From the NCBI RefSeq assembly GCF_902686445.1, contig NC_062219.1:146426057-146490056 (forward strand): a stretch of DNA of 64,000 nucleotides. Direction: 5' to 3'. This stretch comes from Sciurus carolinensis (Eukaryota > Chordata > Mammalia > Rodentia > Sciuridae). Below are positions 55,451-64,000 of this stretch, one piece after another. The notes below the pieces were generated by a model. The model saw only the letters and a program-made list of their open reading frames with translations, was not told the DNA's origin and searched no databases. The translations under genes were made by a program, and so were the position numbers. Numbering within the stretch: position 1 is the first letter of the stretch; each line of letters opens with the position of its first letter.

Positions 55451-56576
55451 AGTTTCCTACAAAGACCAAAGAGAGCATGGATACTTAGGTGGCCCACCGT
55501 CCCCTGCTGGGTGTAAAATCCAGGTCCCTTGAAGAGCTGCACTAACTTCTGATGCTTCTAGACCAACCGGGCTTTGGCTTGATTTTGGCTTCCAGCTCTG
55601 GTCCATGAGCTCACTGTTTGCAATGCTCTTCTTACAATTATGGGCCAACGATTCTAAGGTCACAATATTGGTGGAGAAATGACCTGTTCGTGCAGAGGCC
55701 GTGGTATAATGAAGTTACGAGACAGAGGGACCTGGGGGCTCAATGGCACGACTTAGTACTGGTTGAAATGTGGGGAGACATGTTCCCAGGTGGGTGTGGG
55801 CTCCTGGTCTGTCGATGTCATTCAGGCTGGGGTGTAGCTGGACACTGCCTGAAGCAGGGTACCACCTGCTGTCACTGTGGACGCAGACACTCCTGGAGCC
55901 AGAGTCTCCCCTTGGGGGCCAGGTACAGGCAGAGGATGCTGGGAAAGCTGGAGGCAGCTCCGGAGGCCTCAGCAACCCCCTGTGCTCAAGTGCACAAAGG
56001 GTTAGACCTGGGCACAGCACGTTCTGCTGGGTTATTTATGGGATAATCCTGCTTGTCTTGGAGGACTAGACAAGGCCATATTTTCAGGGAGTCTGGGTTT
56101 ACATCCCCAAGGGAGAAAGGTCACCGAAGAAAGTCTTAGAATATTCCTTTTCAGCTTTTGAGATTCCAGAGATTTCTGAACTCCCTGCAGACATAATGGA
56201 TTGTCAGAAAGGGCTTTTGTGTCTCAACGCTGGGCTCTATGGTATTTAAAGTCAGCGTTTCTGACTTAAGCAGCAGATTTTGGGGAAATGCTTTATCTAA
56301 GGATATGAGTCAATTTTCTCACCCTTGAGTTTCAGTTCTGTTCAGGGACAGGAATGAGGGTCAAGGACGAGAACAATAGACAGGCAGTGATAAAGGTCTG
56401 GCCCTGCTGCCATGGGCTCAATAGGATGGCAAGGTGCCACGGAACCCCAAAATCGTCCTGGGAATTTTGCCTTCTGATTTTCCCTTAGGGCTCTGCATGT
56501 TATTGAGGACTCGTTGTGTCTCCTGCTTTGCTGTGACATAGGAGAGGGAAGGAGAGGTGACAGCATGGGACGCCTA
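55451..56576. other. No recognised feature
   Basis: About 1.1 kb. A 142-codon plus frame (55618-56046) has no recognisable domain and unusual composition. No repeat named. Confidence 0.5.
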
Positions 56577-57176
56577 TGAACATGGCAAATGCTTTTGTAT
56601 GAACCCTCTGCAGAGACTGAAGGAGATCAGAATATGTTACCCCAAATGGCCATATTGGAATAAGGATCGTTTTGAGCCGAAGGCAATGGAGAAACAGAAG
56701 ATGCAGGGAAAGCCCCCTGCTAAAGTCAGAGTATGAATTTCCCTTTGCAAAGGTGTCCCTGTGCCTCTCCCATTCCAGGAGAGGGCTCTTATCACTGGAG
56801 ATGAACAAACTTCAATGTCCATAAACAAACTTCACTGAAATGAACTTTGTCTTTCATTCATTCCTGCCCCACCCCCACCCCACATATTTACCTTTCCGTA
56901 CTTTACTGCCCCTGGAAGCCCAAATGCTTTTCCTTTCTCCACAATTTTTCACTCTTTGTTAAGATGGTATATAAGCTCTCAGGTCTCACTGCTTCTTTGG
57001 GGTTTCACCCCCAAACAAGGAGACCCCTATGTACACCTAGAATTCATTAAAATACGAACATCAAATAAAATTCACATGACTTTTCTTCTGTTAGGCTGTC
57101 TTTTATCAATTTAATTTGCTGGGCCACAGACACTGAACATAAGAGGGTAGAGAGGAAAGATTTTCCCTCTACTACA
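56577..57176 (+). mobile_element. Probable solo ERV1-like LTR
   Basis: Looks like a ~600-bp retroviral LTR: starts tgaacatggcaaatgctttt, has 'ttaccccaaatggccatattggaataagg', a TATA box tatataag at 56968-56975, 'gggtttcacccccaaacaaggagaccccta', a poly-A signal aataaa at 57064-57069, and U5 ending 'gtcttttatcaatttaatttgctgggcc ... agagggtagagaggaaagattttccctctactaca'. No matching TSD, so edges are approximate. No second LTR or internal region seen. Confidence 0.6.
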
Positions 57177-58082
57177 GGGTGCGGGAGTAGCAGTATTTTC
57201 TTGTGGACACCCCAGTGGTAAAGGCGAGAAGTTGAGTGACATATAGTAGAGACAGGGAAGTACATGACCTCAGCAAATGCAGGTGGACTGGCAGGTGCCG
57301 GGAGGCACACAGACCAATGAACAGGATTGGCTGATTCTCTCGGTGCCTTGATTTTATCAACTTCCCCCAAATCAAGATGGTACATGGAGAAGAGGGAGGA
57401 GCAAGTCCTGAATTGACAGCTGAAGCTAAAGACTGAGGACACTCAGAATTGACCCCATTGAATCATTCCTGCCATTGGCAAACATCAGGCTTAAGACCCA
57501 GTGTAAGTCCAATTACAATAAAACAGAGGATACTCCAAACTTGTCCCTCTCAAGTTTGTGGCATGAAAAGTTTAACTTGCTACAAAATCAAACATTAACC
57601 AGCTTATTAAAAACCACGCCCAAACCCAAAACATTGGATTTTATTTTGTACCTATCTGAATAGAACAGTTAAGAGAAAGTCCTCATTTTTTTCGGGGTGA
57701 GGGCATGTGACTAAAGAAGTACTGAGAAGTTTCTTAGAAATCTTTATGAATAATTTTTTTAAAATTTTTTGGTTAGTGAAGAACAATCAAATGCTATTTA
57801 ACCAGGTCTTACTCATAATTGTGGATAAACAACTTGCTTAGAGATCTAAGGATCTTCCAGGGAAGAAGTAATCGGCTTGTCCGGAACTCCCTCAGAGGTG
57901 TGGTCTCTCCTCTCCACCACCTTCCACAAATCCTGAGGCTGTCCTGGTTGGTCTCCCAGGCGGGCTCTGCTGGTCTGCCTAGCAGTTCCTAGGGGTCCCC
58001 CAATCTAACTAGCCTCTCTCTTACAGCATCCTTGGGATGAATTGGGTCCCACTCCTCTAGGATAATTGCAGACATAGGAAGG
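57177..58082. other. No recognised feature
   Basis: Nothing identified. An overlapping 131-codon minus frame (57047-57442) is antisense to the LTR. Confidence 0.5.
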
Positions 58083-58203
58083 AGTCTTAGCAGTGATTCT
58101 CTCACGTGCATGTTTTGGCACCTCATGTATTCATTGATAGGGGTTGAGAGTCTCAGCAGTGCTTCTCTTACATACGTGGTACCTCATGTCTTCATTTGGT
58201 TTC
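58083..58203. repeat. Imperfect tandem duplication, ~68-bp period
   Basis: 'gtcttagcagtgattctctcacgtgcatgttttggcacctcatgtattcatt' at 58083-58137 is echoed by 'gtctcagcagtgcttctcttacatacgtggtacctcatgtcttcattt' at 58151-58200, with several substitutions and a small gap. Confidence 0.75.
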
Positions 58204-58216
58204 ATTCTGTAGTTGT

Positions 58217-58290
58217 GGGAAAAGAAAGAAAGAAAGAGGGAGGGAGGGAGTAAGGAAGAAAGAGAAAGAAAGAAAGAGAGAGAGAGAGAA
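58217..58290. repeat. Purine-rich (GAAA)n/(GGGA)n/(GA)n
   Basis: Compound purine microsatellite, interrupted by a few T. Confidence 0.93.
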
Positions 58291-58394
58291 AGTAAGTAAG
58301 TTAATTTTGTAAATACCCTTGGCGGAGGCTAACAGATGGTCTCTGAGCCTTCTGTCCCTCATCCCTTACCTGAGAATGCTTCCTTCTACCTGCC

Positions 58395-58545
58395 AGTTAT
58401 GAAATTGGGGCTCATTAAGTCACCTTTTTAACCTCCATTTTCTCTTGAATAAAATTGGGATATTCATACTTTCCTCACAGAAATGTTGTAGGAATCAATA
58501 TAAACCTCAGCACTGGGCACATAGTGTGTTTTCACTGGCATTTCT
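58395..58545 (+). repeat. MIR SINE 3' half
   Basis: 'aagtcacctttttaacctccattttctcttgaataaaattgggatattcatactttcctcacagaaatgttgtagg' then 'cagcactgggcacatagtg' is MIR. Confidence 0.8.
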
Positions 58546-58985
58546 TCCTTTTCCTAGTGTCCTTTTCAGAGTGAAGAATACCTGAGAGTTTCCTGCACCC
58601 CAGCTCCTCCTGAGATCCTCGAGTAGATTTTCCTCAAGGTCAGCTATACCCGGTGCTGTATTTTGAGGTCATCCACAAGGTTGTGCATGCCTACATCACT
58701 CTTATTTTTAAGTGATCTGGATATTGGGCTTCTCTGTAGGAGGAATACTGGGAGGATTTGATTTTCTCAAAAGGAAAAGGGATTTTTCAGTAGATAAATG
58801 TATCTGAGCAATAGGAAATCGAATTGACTTAAAAAAGTCCATTGTTTCTATGGTAAGAATTGAATCATGTTAGACAACGATCAGAGAACTGTTGCTAACT
58901 TCCCAATGGATGCTAAAAATAGGTAGGATACTGTGATCTCATTATCTGGAGCAGAGGTGAGAGGAGCTTTAAAAAAAAAAAAATC
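58546..58985. other. No recognised feature; A13 run
   Basis: A homopolymer at 58971-58983, which on the minus strand is a T-rich run just downstream of the candidate polyadenylation site. Nothing else identified. Confidence 0.5.
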
Positions 58986-59525
58986 TAGCAAGGTACCACT
59001 CAAAGTCAATCAAGGTTTATTTAAACAAATAGCAACCAAATGCAGTGAGTTTATACAAAGATAGAGAAACAACAGAAGTCATTTTCTACATTGGCTATTA
59101 AAATAAAGGATACAGAACATAAACCTCAATTTAACAAATATTGCAAAAAATAAAAACACATACCATAAAATTTTGATTGTCTGGAGTCCTTTAGAAAGGA
59201 GTTAATAGTCGACTTTTCTATATAGCTGGGATTCATATTTTCAAGCAATACCTTTTTTTAAGATGTTTTTAAAACTCTCTAAGATAGATCACATTTTCCC
59301 AAGCATTCTTAACAGAGCGTGAAGAACACAATTTAGCTTCTTCCCGATTTGGAAGATTCCTATCAATATGTGGAGTTCCGTGTCAACACAGGGACGCCTT
59401 CAGTACCTGCTTGGGTGCTTGGAGCTGGTCGCCTCTCTAGGAGCCCCAGGTTTCTGTGGGTTTGTCCTCTCTCTGCCCAGCTGTCCCTTCTCGGTGCTGA
59501 CCATCTCTAGAACCCCTTGTTTCTT
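58985..59525 (-). other. Candidate 3' UTR, minus strand
   Basis: Read on the minus strand, 59525 down to 58985 is AU-rich, repeat-free sequence that ends with gtttaaataaaccttgattg and then a T13 run, the usual order of a poly-A signal and U-rich downstream element. No repeat family is recognised. It may be the 3' UTR of an unidentified gene; without conservation or transcript data this is inference. Confidence 0.35.
59016..59021 (-). promoter_or_regulatory. Candidate poly-A signal AATAAA
   Basis: Minus-strand AATAAA within gtttaaataaacc. The T13 run complementary to 58971-58983 lies 33-45 bases beyond the hexamer, in the range of downstream elements. A single hexamer is weak evidence; the combination with repeat-free AU-rich flank is what makes it notable. 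Confidence 0.4.
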
Positions 59526-59624
59526 TTAATGATTGTCAGATTCAAGTTTGTTAAAGGTATTTGTAAATAAGAGTAAATCATTCTGATTGACCATTTGGGG
59601 GTTTTCGAGGAACGGCTTTGAGCC
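59526..59624 (-). other. Short open frame abutting candidate 3' UTR
   Basis: A 32-codon minus-strand frame without ATG, ending at TAA (59526-59528) and preceded by an in-frame stop at 59625-59627. Its residues include GSKPFLENPQMV and end LESDNH, which is not low-complexity. An AG acceptor-like site (ctaag) borders its start, but the polypyrimidine tract is poor. It could be the coding end of a terminal exon or pure chance. I do not recognise the peptide. A second minus frame is also open here. Confidence 0.2.
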
Positions 59625-59627
59625 TTA

Positions 59628-61224
59628 GTGACTGAACTTGGGAAAATATATTTTAGTTATCCAGTGTCTTTATTTTTTTACTCTGCATGTTCTGGCTACA
59701 CCTTATTACCAATTGATGTTTCATACCTGGAGCTTTTCATAAACCATAAAGCATTACACAAATACAGTGTGAGCACATCTGAGGATTTTGAATAGACTGC
59801 ATTTAGGCCCCAGTGGCCAGCCGTGCCTAACCCTCCTGGTCAGCTGATGGTATCTAATAGTACCATTATTACGTGACTGGGCGAGTACAGATGGGTGCCA
59901 GCAGGGTAGAAAGATATCGTACCTGGATCCTAGACTTTGTATGTGGGAGTCGCTGCTATCAGATGTCTAATTTTTGCAACAAGTATGGCAGGACCTCTTG
60001 GCCCCTGGGCTGTCCCAGGCTGGTCCATGGGTTGGAGTGATGGCCCTGGAGGCCAGTGGGCCTGGGCCCCCAATTCCCCCAGATGAGTCTCTTCCTGCCA
60101 CCAGTAGCTTCAGTGGTCTACGCCTGTTACCATCTGTGCAGTTATCATCTTCCGTGTGCGTGCACCACGGCACGCAAGATGGCGGTCGGCCCTGACATGG
60201 GGCTACGGCTAGACTGGGGAGCTGCTGTCAGGGTCAGGATCGCTCTTCCTTCTCTGGCCTGTGGTCTCCCAGCATGTTTTGCTCAGAGGGTGGGTTTTGT
60301 TCCTGTCACAGTGAACAGGGAATCTACACAACTGGGCGGCTTCGAGGTTCACCCTCACCAAGCCAGTAACCCAGTCCTCTGAGGGATAGTCCAGCTGGCC
60401 CTCATGTGGAAAGGTTTTCAAGATCGAGGTTATTGAACATATGGTGGTAAATTCTGAAGACCCAGGATCCTCTTCAGGGAACTTGAGAGGGACACAAGTA
60501 AGATGTGAAGAAGGACACTCCCCACTAACAGGCCAGCAGGACGGCCAGATCTTGGGCTCACGGCAACCCCGAGTTATCGTTCTGCATGGAATCACGGCTT
60601 ATTATGGGATTGAAGAATCATGACTTCATGAAGGTGCTGGTCCCACATCCCATCTGCAGTCTCCAGGGCCACCTCTGACACATTTCCCACAGAGCAGGAT
60701 GGTCAGTGACTGCTGGCTCCTGACACGGTAGTTAGAGAGGAGAAGTCAGGAAGCAGGACACACCCAGAACCCAGAAGTCTCCTTCTGAGCCAAACACCTA
60801 ACACGGGCGAGCTGTCTTCGCCATCCACCATAATGGTTTCTTACACCTGAACACTTTCCACTTGGAATGAAATTGAGACTGTTATTGAAAAAGGTCTAGA
60901 AAGGGACAGATCAGCCCTTAAATGTTTTTTTTTCTTTTTGGTTAACTGTGATGCCAATAACTTTGACCTACGAGAATGGAAGGAAACCAAGCCAGTAAAC
61001 AAAGCCATGTCTAATGACGGCGTCCTGATAGCTTTGTTTTGAAAATGCAGGAATATTTTGAGCTTCAGAAGGAAATGTGTTTCCGCGCCATTTGAAGGTT
61101 GTGGTTTCCTTTTAAAATACAAAAACCTGGAGATTTCATTTAGGGCCAAACGTAAGAGCCTTTGTCCTCTGAACACCTAAAATCTTCCGAGTCGTGCTGG
61201 GGTTTATCTTCTCTATCCAGTCAT
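59628..61224. other. No recognised repeat; YY1-type motif
   Basis: About 1.6 kb poor in repeats. Holds a YY1-consensus motif at 60176-60187. Several overlapping short open frames (up to 128 codons, minus, 60209-60595) resemble no known protein. Confidence 0.45.
60176..60187 (+). promoter_or_regulatory. YY1-type motif AAGATGGCGGTC
   Basis: Matches the YY1 core (A/C)AAGATGGCGGC except the penultimate base. In established cases YY1 sites lie just downstream of transcription starts. The flanks hold a few CpGs (cttccgtgtgcgtgc). Binding is unproven. Confidence 0.35.
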
Positions 61225-61330
61225 AATTACAACTACCATTGATGAGCATTTGCCAGGGACCGTGCCAGATGTTTCCATGAATTATCTTATTAATCTGAAA
61301 TTCAGGGCGTAATTGTGAGTCAAATTTTAT
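61225..61330 (-). repeat. MIR/L2-type fragment
   Basis: 'tgatgagcatttgccagggaccgtgccagatgtttccatgaattatcttattaatctg' resembles the reversed 3' end of L2/MIR3. Confidence 0.5.
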
Positions 61331-61867
61331 GCTGCTTTAATCTTTCTCACAAACATATTTTTATGGCATGATAAAAGATTCAAGAGATACTAAAGAAAGA
61401 AAAACAGGTTCTCTCGTAATGGGCGTGTGGATGCCGTTGTCCTGGTGACTATCTGAGCAAAAGGACTACTTTGGAGAACATGCTCATTACTCCTCCGAGG
61501 CCAGACCTGCTCAGATCCACATGCTCCAAGGACAGACTCATATTTTATGGAACCCAGGAATACACTGCAGTGAGCTCAGGTCTTCCATGTTGAGAAAAGC
61601 TTTCTTTTGGCTGTGAGGAGGTTTTGCAAGGCAGACAGTTAGTCGCCCTGGACAGAATGCTGTGGTCTTGCCAGGAAAGGCTAAATGCCTGGAATGTCTA
61701 AAGCACAGGCACCCCTGGATTAATGAATTCCCCATCCAGGCCAGCAACCCAGGGGGATTGTGTTGGAAACAGGAAGGCTTTTCTTTTCAGCGATCAGCAA
61801 ACAACGGCAGAGCCTGGACTTCTCTTCTCCCAGGGCAGCCAGCTCACCAGGCCTCAGGCACACTGCT
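61331..61867. other. No recognised feature
   Basis: Nothing identified. Confidence 0.5.
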
Positions 61868-62252
61868 TCCCTGTCCGTCCATCAACGCACCAAGTTGTCT
61901 CTTGCCTCAGGGCCTTTGCACATGCTACCCCTACCTGGAAGCCCCCCTTTCCTAGCTCCTTTTAATCAGATTGTTTTCATTCTCCAGGTCTTAGCTCAAA
62001 AATCAAGACGCTTTCCAGGATTGCCTTATTGAAGTAGACCTCCCCAGGGTAGAGCATTTATTTTTATCTATAATGATCTTATATGCTTTCTCACTTATCT
62101 GGCTCCCTTCACCTGTGTGTAAGGTCCATGACAAGAAGGCCTATGTTCCCCTTGTGCCCACTGTGTCCTCCCTGCCCAGCACAGAGCTTGGCACAGAGTC
62201 ATTCCTCAGTGTGTTATCAAGTGGACAAATGGAAGAATTAGGGAATGAATGA
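61868..62252 (+). mobile_element. L2 LINE 3' end
   Basis: 'tcttgcctcagggcctttgcacatgctacccctacctggaagcc', 'aggtcttagctcaaaaatcaag', 'aaggtccatgacaagaagg', 'cagcacagagcttggcacagagtc' and 'gggaatgaatgaac' follow the L2 3' region and tail in order. The best-preserved L2 in the window. Confidence 0.9.
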
Positions 62253-63300
62253 ACAATTTCAAATTTAGCCATGGTAACAAAGCAGAATATTATGGGATAG
62301 CACCTGAACCTTACCACTCATTTTCTCTGCAAAATGGGCCCTCTGAGGTGTAACCTGAGCACGGGCCGGAGACTACCTCAGGAGTAATAATGGGCTAGAG
62401 CATAAAGGGGGAAGGGCAATATGGAGATATTAAATGTGCCTCTGAAGAATTACAAAGGAAGTCTGCTTGCCTTGAATAATCTCTAAGTCTGAAAATATTT
62501 CATCTATCAAAATCCTGTCACTCATCGCTGTTTCCCAGTAAGACTTATCTTGAGAAAATAGAAATGTCCACCCACGTTCCTGATTGTCTTGTGCTTCCCA
62601 CAGAAGTTAGGAGCAGAGAGTCAGTGGAGAAACAGTATCAGAGAGGTGTTGATAAGGTCTCCCTCCAGAGACCCCAAATTCCATGGCCCCATTTTGGGGA
62701 TCAACTCCTGTCTTCAACCTCAAGCGGTTGAATTTGCAGAAATCTGCAGCGGCTACCAGGAAATGAAGCAATCGCAGATAATGGTAATTGGCTGACAGAG
62801 GGGAGCGCATGGCTCTGAGCAGCCCTGAGAGGCCGGCAGGCTGTGGAGATTGCCTGAAGGTGGGCTTCTGCAGGGGAGGGAGGATGCGAGGTGTCTGAAA
62901 GAAGACCCCCCCCTCCACCAGGGATTGAGAGGCCATGCTGGAGGGCAGAGGCCAAAGGACAGGGCTGGGAGCTGAAGTGAGGGGAACTCTGGGTCTGCTG
63001 CTTCGAACCCCAGATGCAGCTAGCTGTCATGATTTCCCAAAGCTCGAGGACAAGAGAGGCACTGTGACCCAGAGTGGCCTCCACCGTGCAAAGAGAAAGA
63101 GGCTGGTGAATCCTAACGAGTCCTGAGTCAACCTAGGCACCTAATTCTCCGCCACTGAGCCGCCTTCTCTAAGTCTTAGAGTTACAGTCTCACTAGTTTT
63201 ATCTCCAGTGAGCTGGCCGTCTCTTCTAGAATGTTCTAAACACAGCTTGGAAAGGCTGCAGGGAAGAGCTGGCTCCCAGGAATAAAAAGGCTTTTAGTGG
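62253..63300. other. No recognised feature
   Basis: About 1 kb without a named repeat. 62690-62830 is moderately GC-rich and repeat-free. A TATA-like aataaaaagg lies at 63281-63290, just before the CpG-rich patch. Confidence 0.5.
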
Positions 63301-63555
63301 ACGGGGATTGACAGGACGGGCAGGAGTCCAAACAGCGAGAGCAGACACAGAAGGAGGAACAGAACAGGGGCGGCCGTCGCGAAAGGCCGATGTGGAGGCC
63401 AGCTGGGGTTGGTCGGGAGGAGAGGAAGATAACAGACTCTCAGGGCCGAGGCTGGAGGCAGTGTTCTCACCAAGGAGGAGAAAAGAGTACAGAACGGAGG
63501 CCGACCAAGCAGGAGACACACTTGGCAAAGACCGCTGCTGCCCGAGATCGATCGG
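63301..63555. promoter_or_regulatory. Small CpG-rich patch
   Basis: By hand count 255 bp with 56 C, 98 G and 16 CpG: GC about 60%, CpG observed/expected about 0.74. It passes the loose 200-bp island definition but not the 500-bp one. The densest part is around ggcggccgtcgcgaaaggcc (63370-63389). No transcription-start evidence is available. Confidence 0.5.
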
Positions 63556-63591
63556 CTTTACCTTCTCCAGAGGGAGGCCTGCATCTAGGTA

Positions 63592-63770
63592 GCAACAGGT
63601 ATTTATTTAACGCCCACAGCGTTGCCAGGCACTGTCTCAGCTTTGGGAATAAAGCAAGGGCGGCTAGAGACAAAAACAGTCTCTTTCTTCACGGGGTTGA
63701 TGTTCTGCTGGGAAGGTAGAAAGTAGTCACAGGACAAAGGTGATCAGAAGGTGGCCAGTACGGTGGAGGA
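63592..63770 (-). mobile_element. L2 LINE 3' end
   Basis: 'aggtatttatttaacgcccacagcgttgccaggcactgtctcagctttgggaataaagc' and 'ggttgatgttctgctgggaagg' match the reversed L2 end. Confidence 0.75.
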
Positions 63771-63844
63771 GAACCGTCGGCCGCGTGGGAGCCACTGTCT
63801 CTGACTTGCTGCAAGAGACGATTCTACCACACACAATCGCTCAG

Positions 63845-63990
63845 TCACTCTCTCACCATTTATTGGTTCATTTGCTCACAATGGGAGACAGACACTGTCC
63901 TGGGCATTTGGAGCCAAGCGTTAAACAACACAAGCAAACCCCATCTCTCAGGGGTTTGTTCCATTCCAGGACACAAGGAATGGAAGAGAT
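63845..63990 (-). mobile_element. L2 LINE 3' end
   Basis: 'catttattggttcatttgctcac', 'gacagacactgtcctgggcatttggagccaagcgttaaacaacacaagc' and 'ggggtttgttccattccagg' match the reversed L2 end. A second copy in the same orientation about 75 bp after the previous one. Confidence 0.7.
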
Positions 63991-64000
63991 GGTATTTGAG

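Noticed and set aside
57047..57442. 131-codon minus-strand open frame
   Set aside because: Largely antisense to the 3' end of the probable ERV1-like LTR.

Overview
The window looks like non-coding nuclear DNA from a rodent of the squirrel lineage (Sciuridae, e.g. ground squirrel or marmot). The evidence is the SINE population. Composite B1-ID (B1-dID) elements lie at 1766-1976, 3223-3421, 12294-12465, 24344-24571 and 40145-40340, and free ID elements at 107-179, 6908-7000, 13134-13201, 15716-15785 and 47762-47842. Around them is the usual eutherian background of MIR, L2, L1M, MLT1/MaLR, ERVL, hAT-Charlie and Tigger remnants. I recognise no protein-coding exon with confidence, no tRNA, rRNA or known ncRNA gene, no CRISPR array and nothing bacterial. 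The longest ATG-started reading frames (up to 195 codons) cross unrelated repeats or have biased composition, and I treat them as chance.

Layout. From 0 to 10.6 kb: SINEs, two MIRs, a fragmented minus-strand L2 carrying an (AG)n tract and an ID, an intact MaLR LTR with target-site duplications (TSDs) at 7643-8106, and a MaLR LTR (9063-9457) nested inside an older MLT1 LTR (8816-9590). From 10.6 to 25 kb: ERVL, MaLR and MLT1 LTRs, a hAT element with both ends (13718-14052), an L1M tail, a long broken minus-strand L2 (20.8-22.7 kb), a 237-bp uninterrupted polypurine tract (21330-21566), MER20, and a MIR split by a B1-dID. From 25 to 42.7 kb: hAT remnants, microsatellites, a 59/58-bp tandem duplication carrying two ZNF143-like motifs (31826-31943), several MLT1/MaLR LTRs, and an AT-rich repeat-poor stretch (41.6-42.7 kb). 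From 42.7 to 57.2 kb: an L1M broken by an ERVL LTR, a second ERVL LTR, an old MLT1, a lineage-type L1 3' end, a long L1M plus a Tigger MITE, and a probable solo ERV1-like LTR (56577-57176).

From 57.2 kb to the end, repeats are sparser. The best candidates for function are here. A minus-strand polyadenylation layout (59016-59021 signal with a downstream U-rich run) may end a transcript whose last exon would lie near 59.0-59.6 kb. A consensus YY1 motif is at 60176-60187. A small CpG-rich patch (63301-63555) has a hand-counted CpG observed/expected ratio near 0.74.

The annotation therefore describes layered transposon history and simple repeats rather than an operon or gene system. Repeat families were assigned from memory of consensus sequences, without alignment. 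Subfamily names and edges are approximate, typically within 5-30 bp unless a TSD is given.
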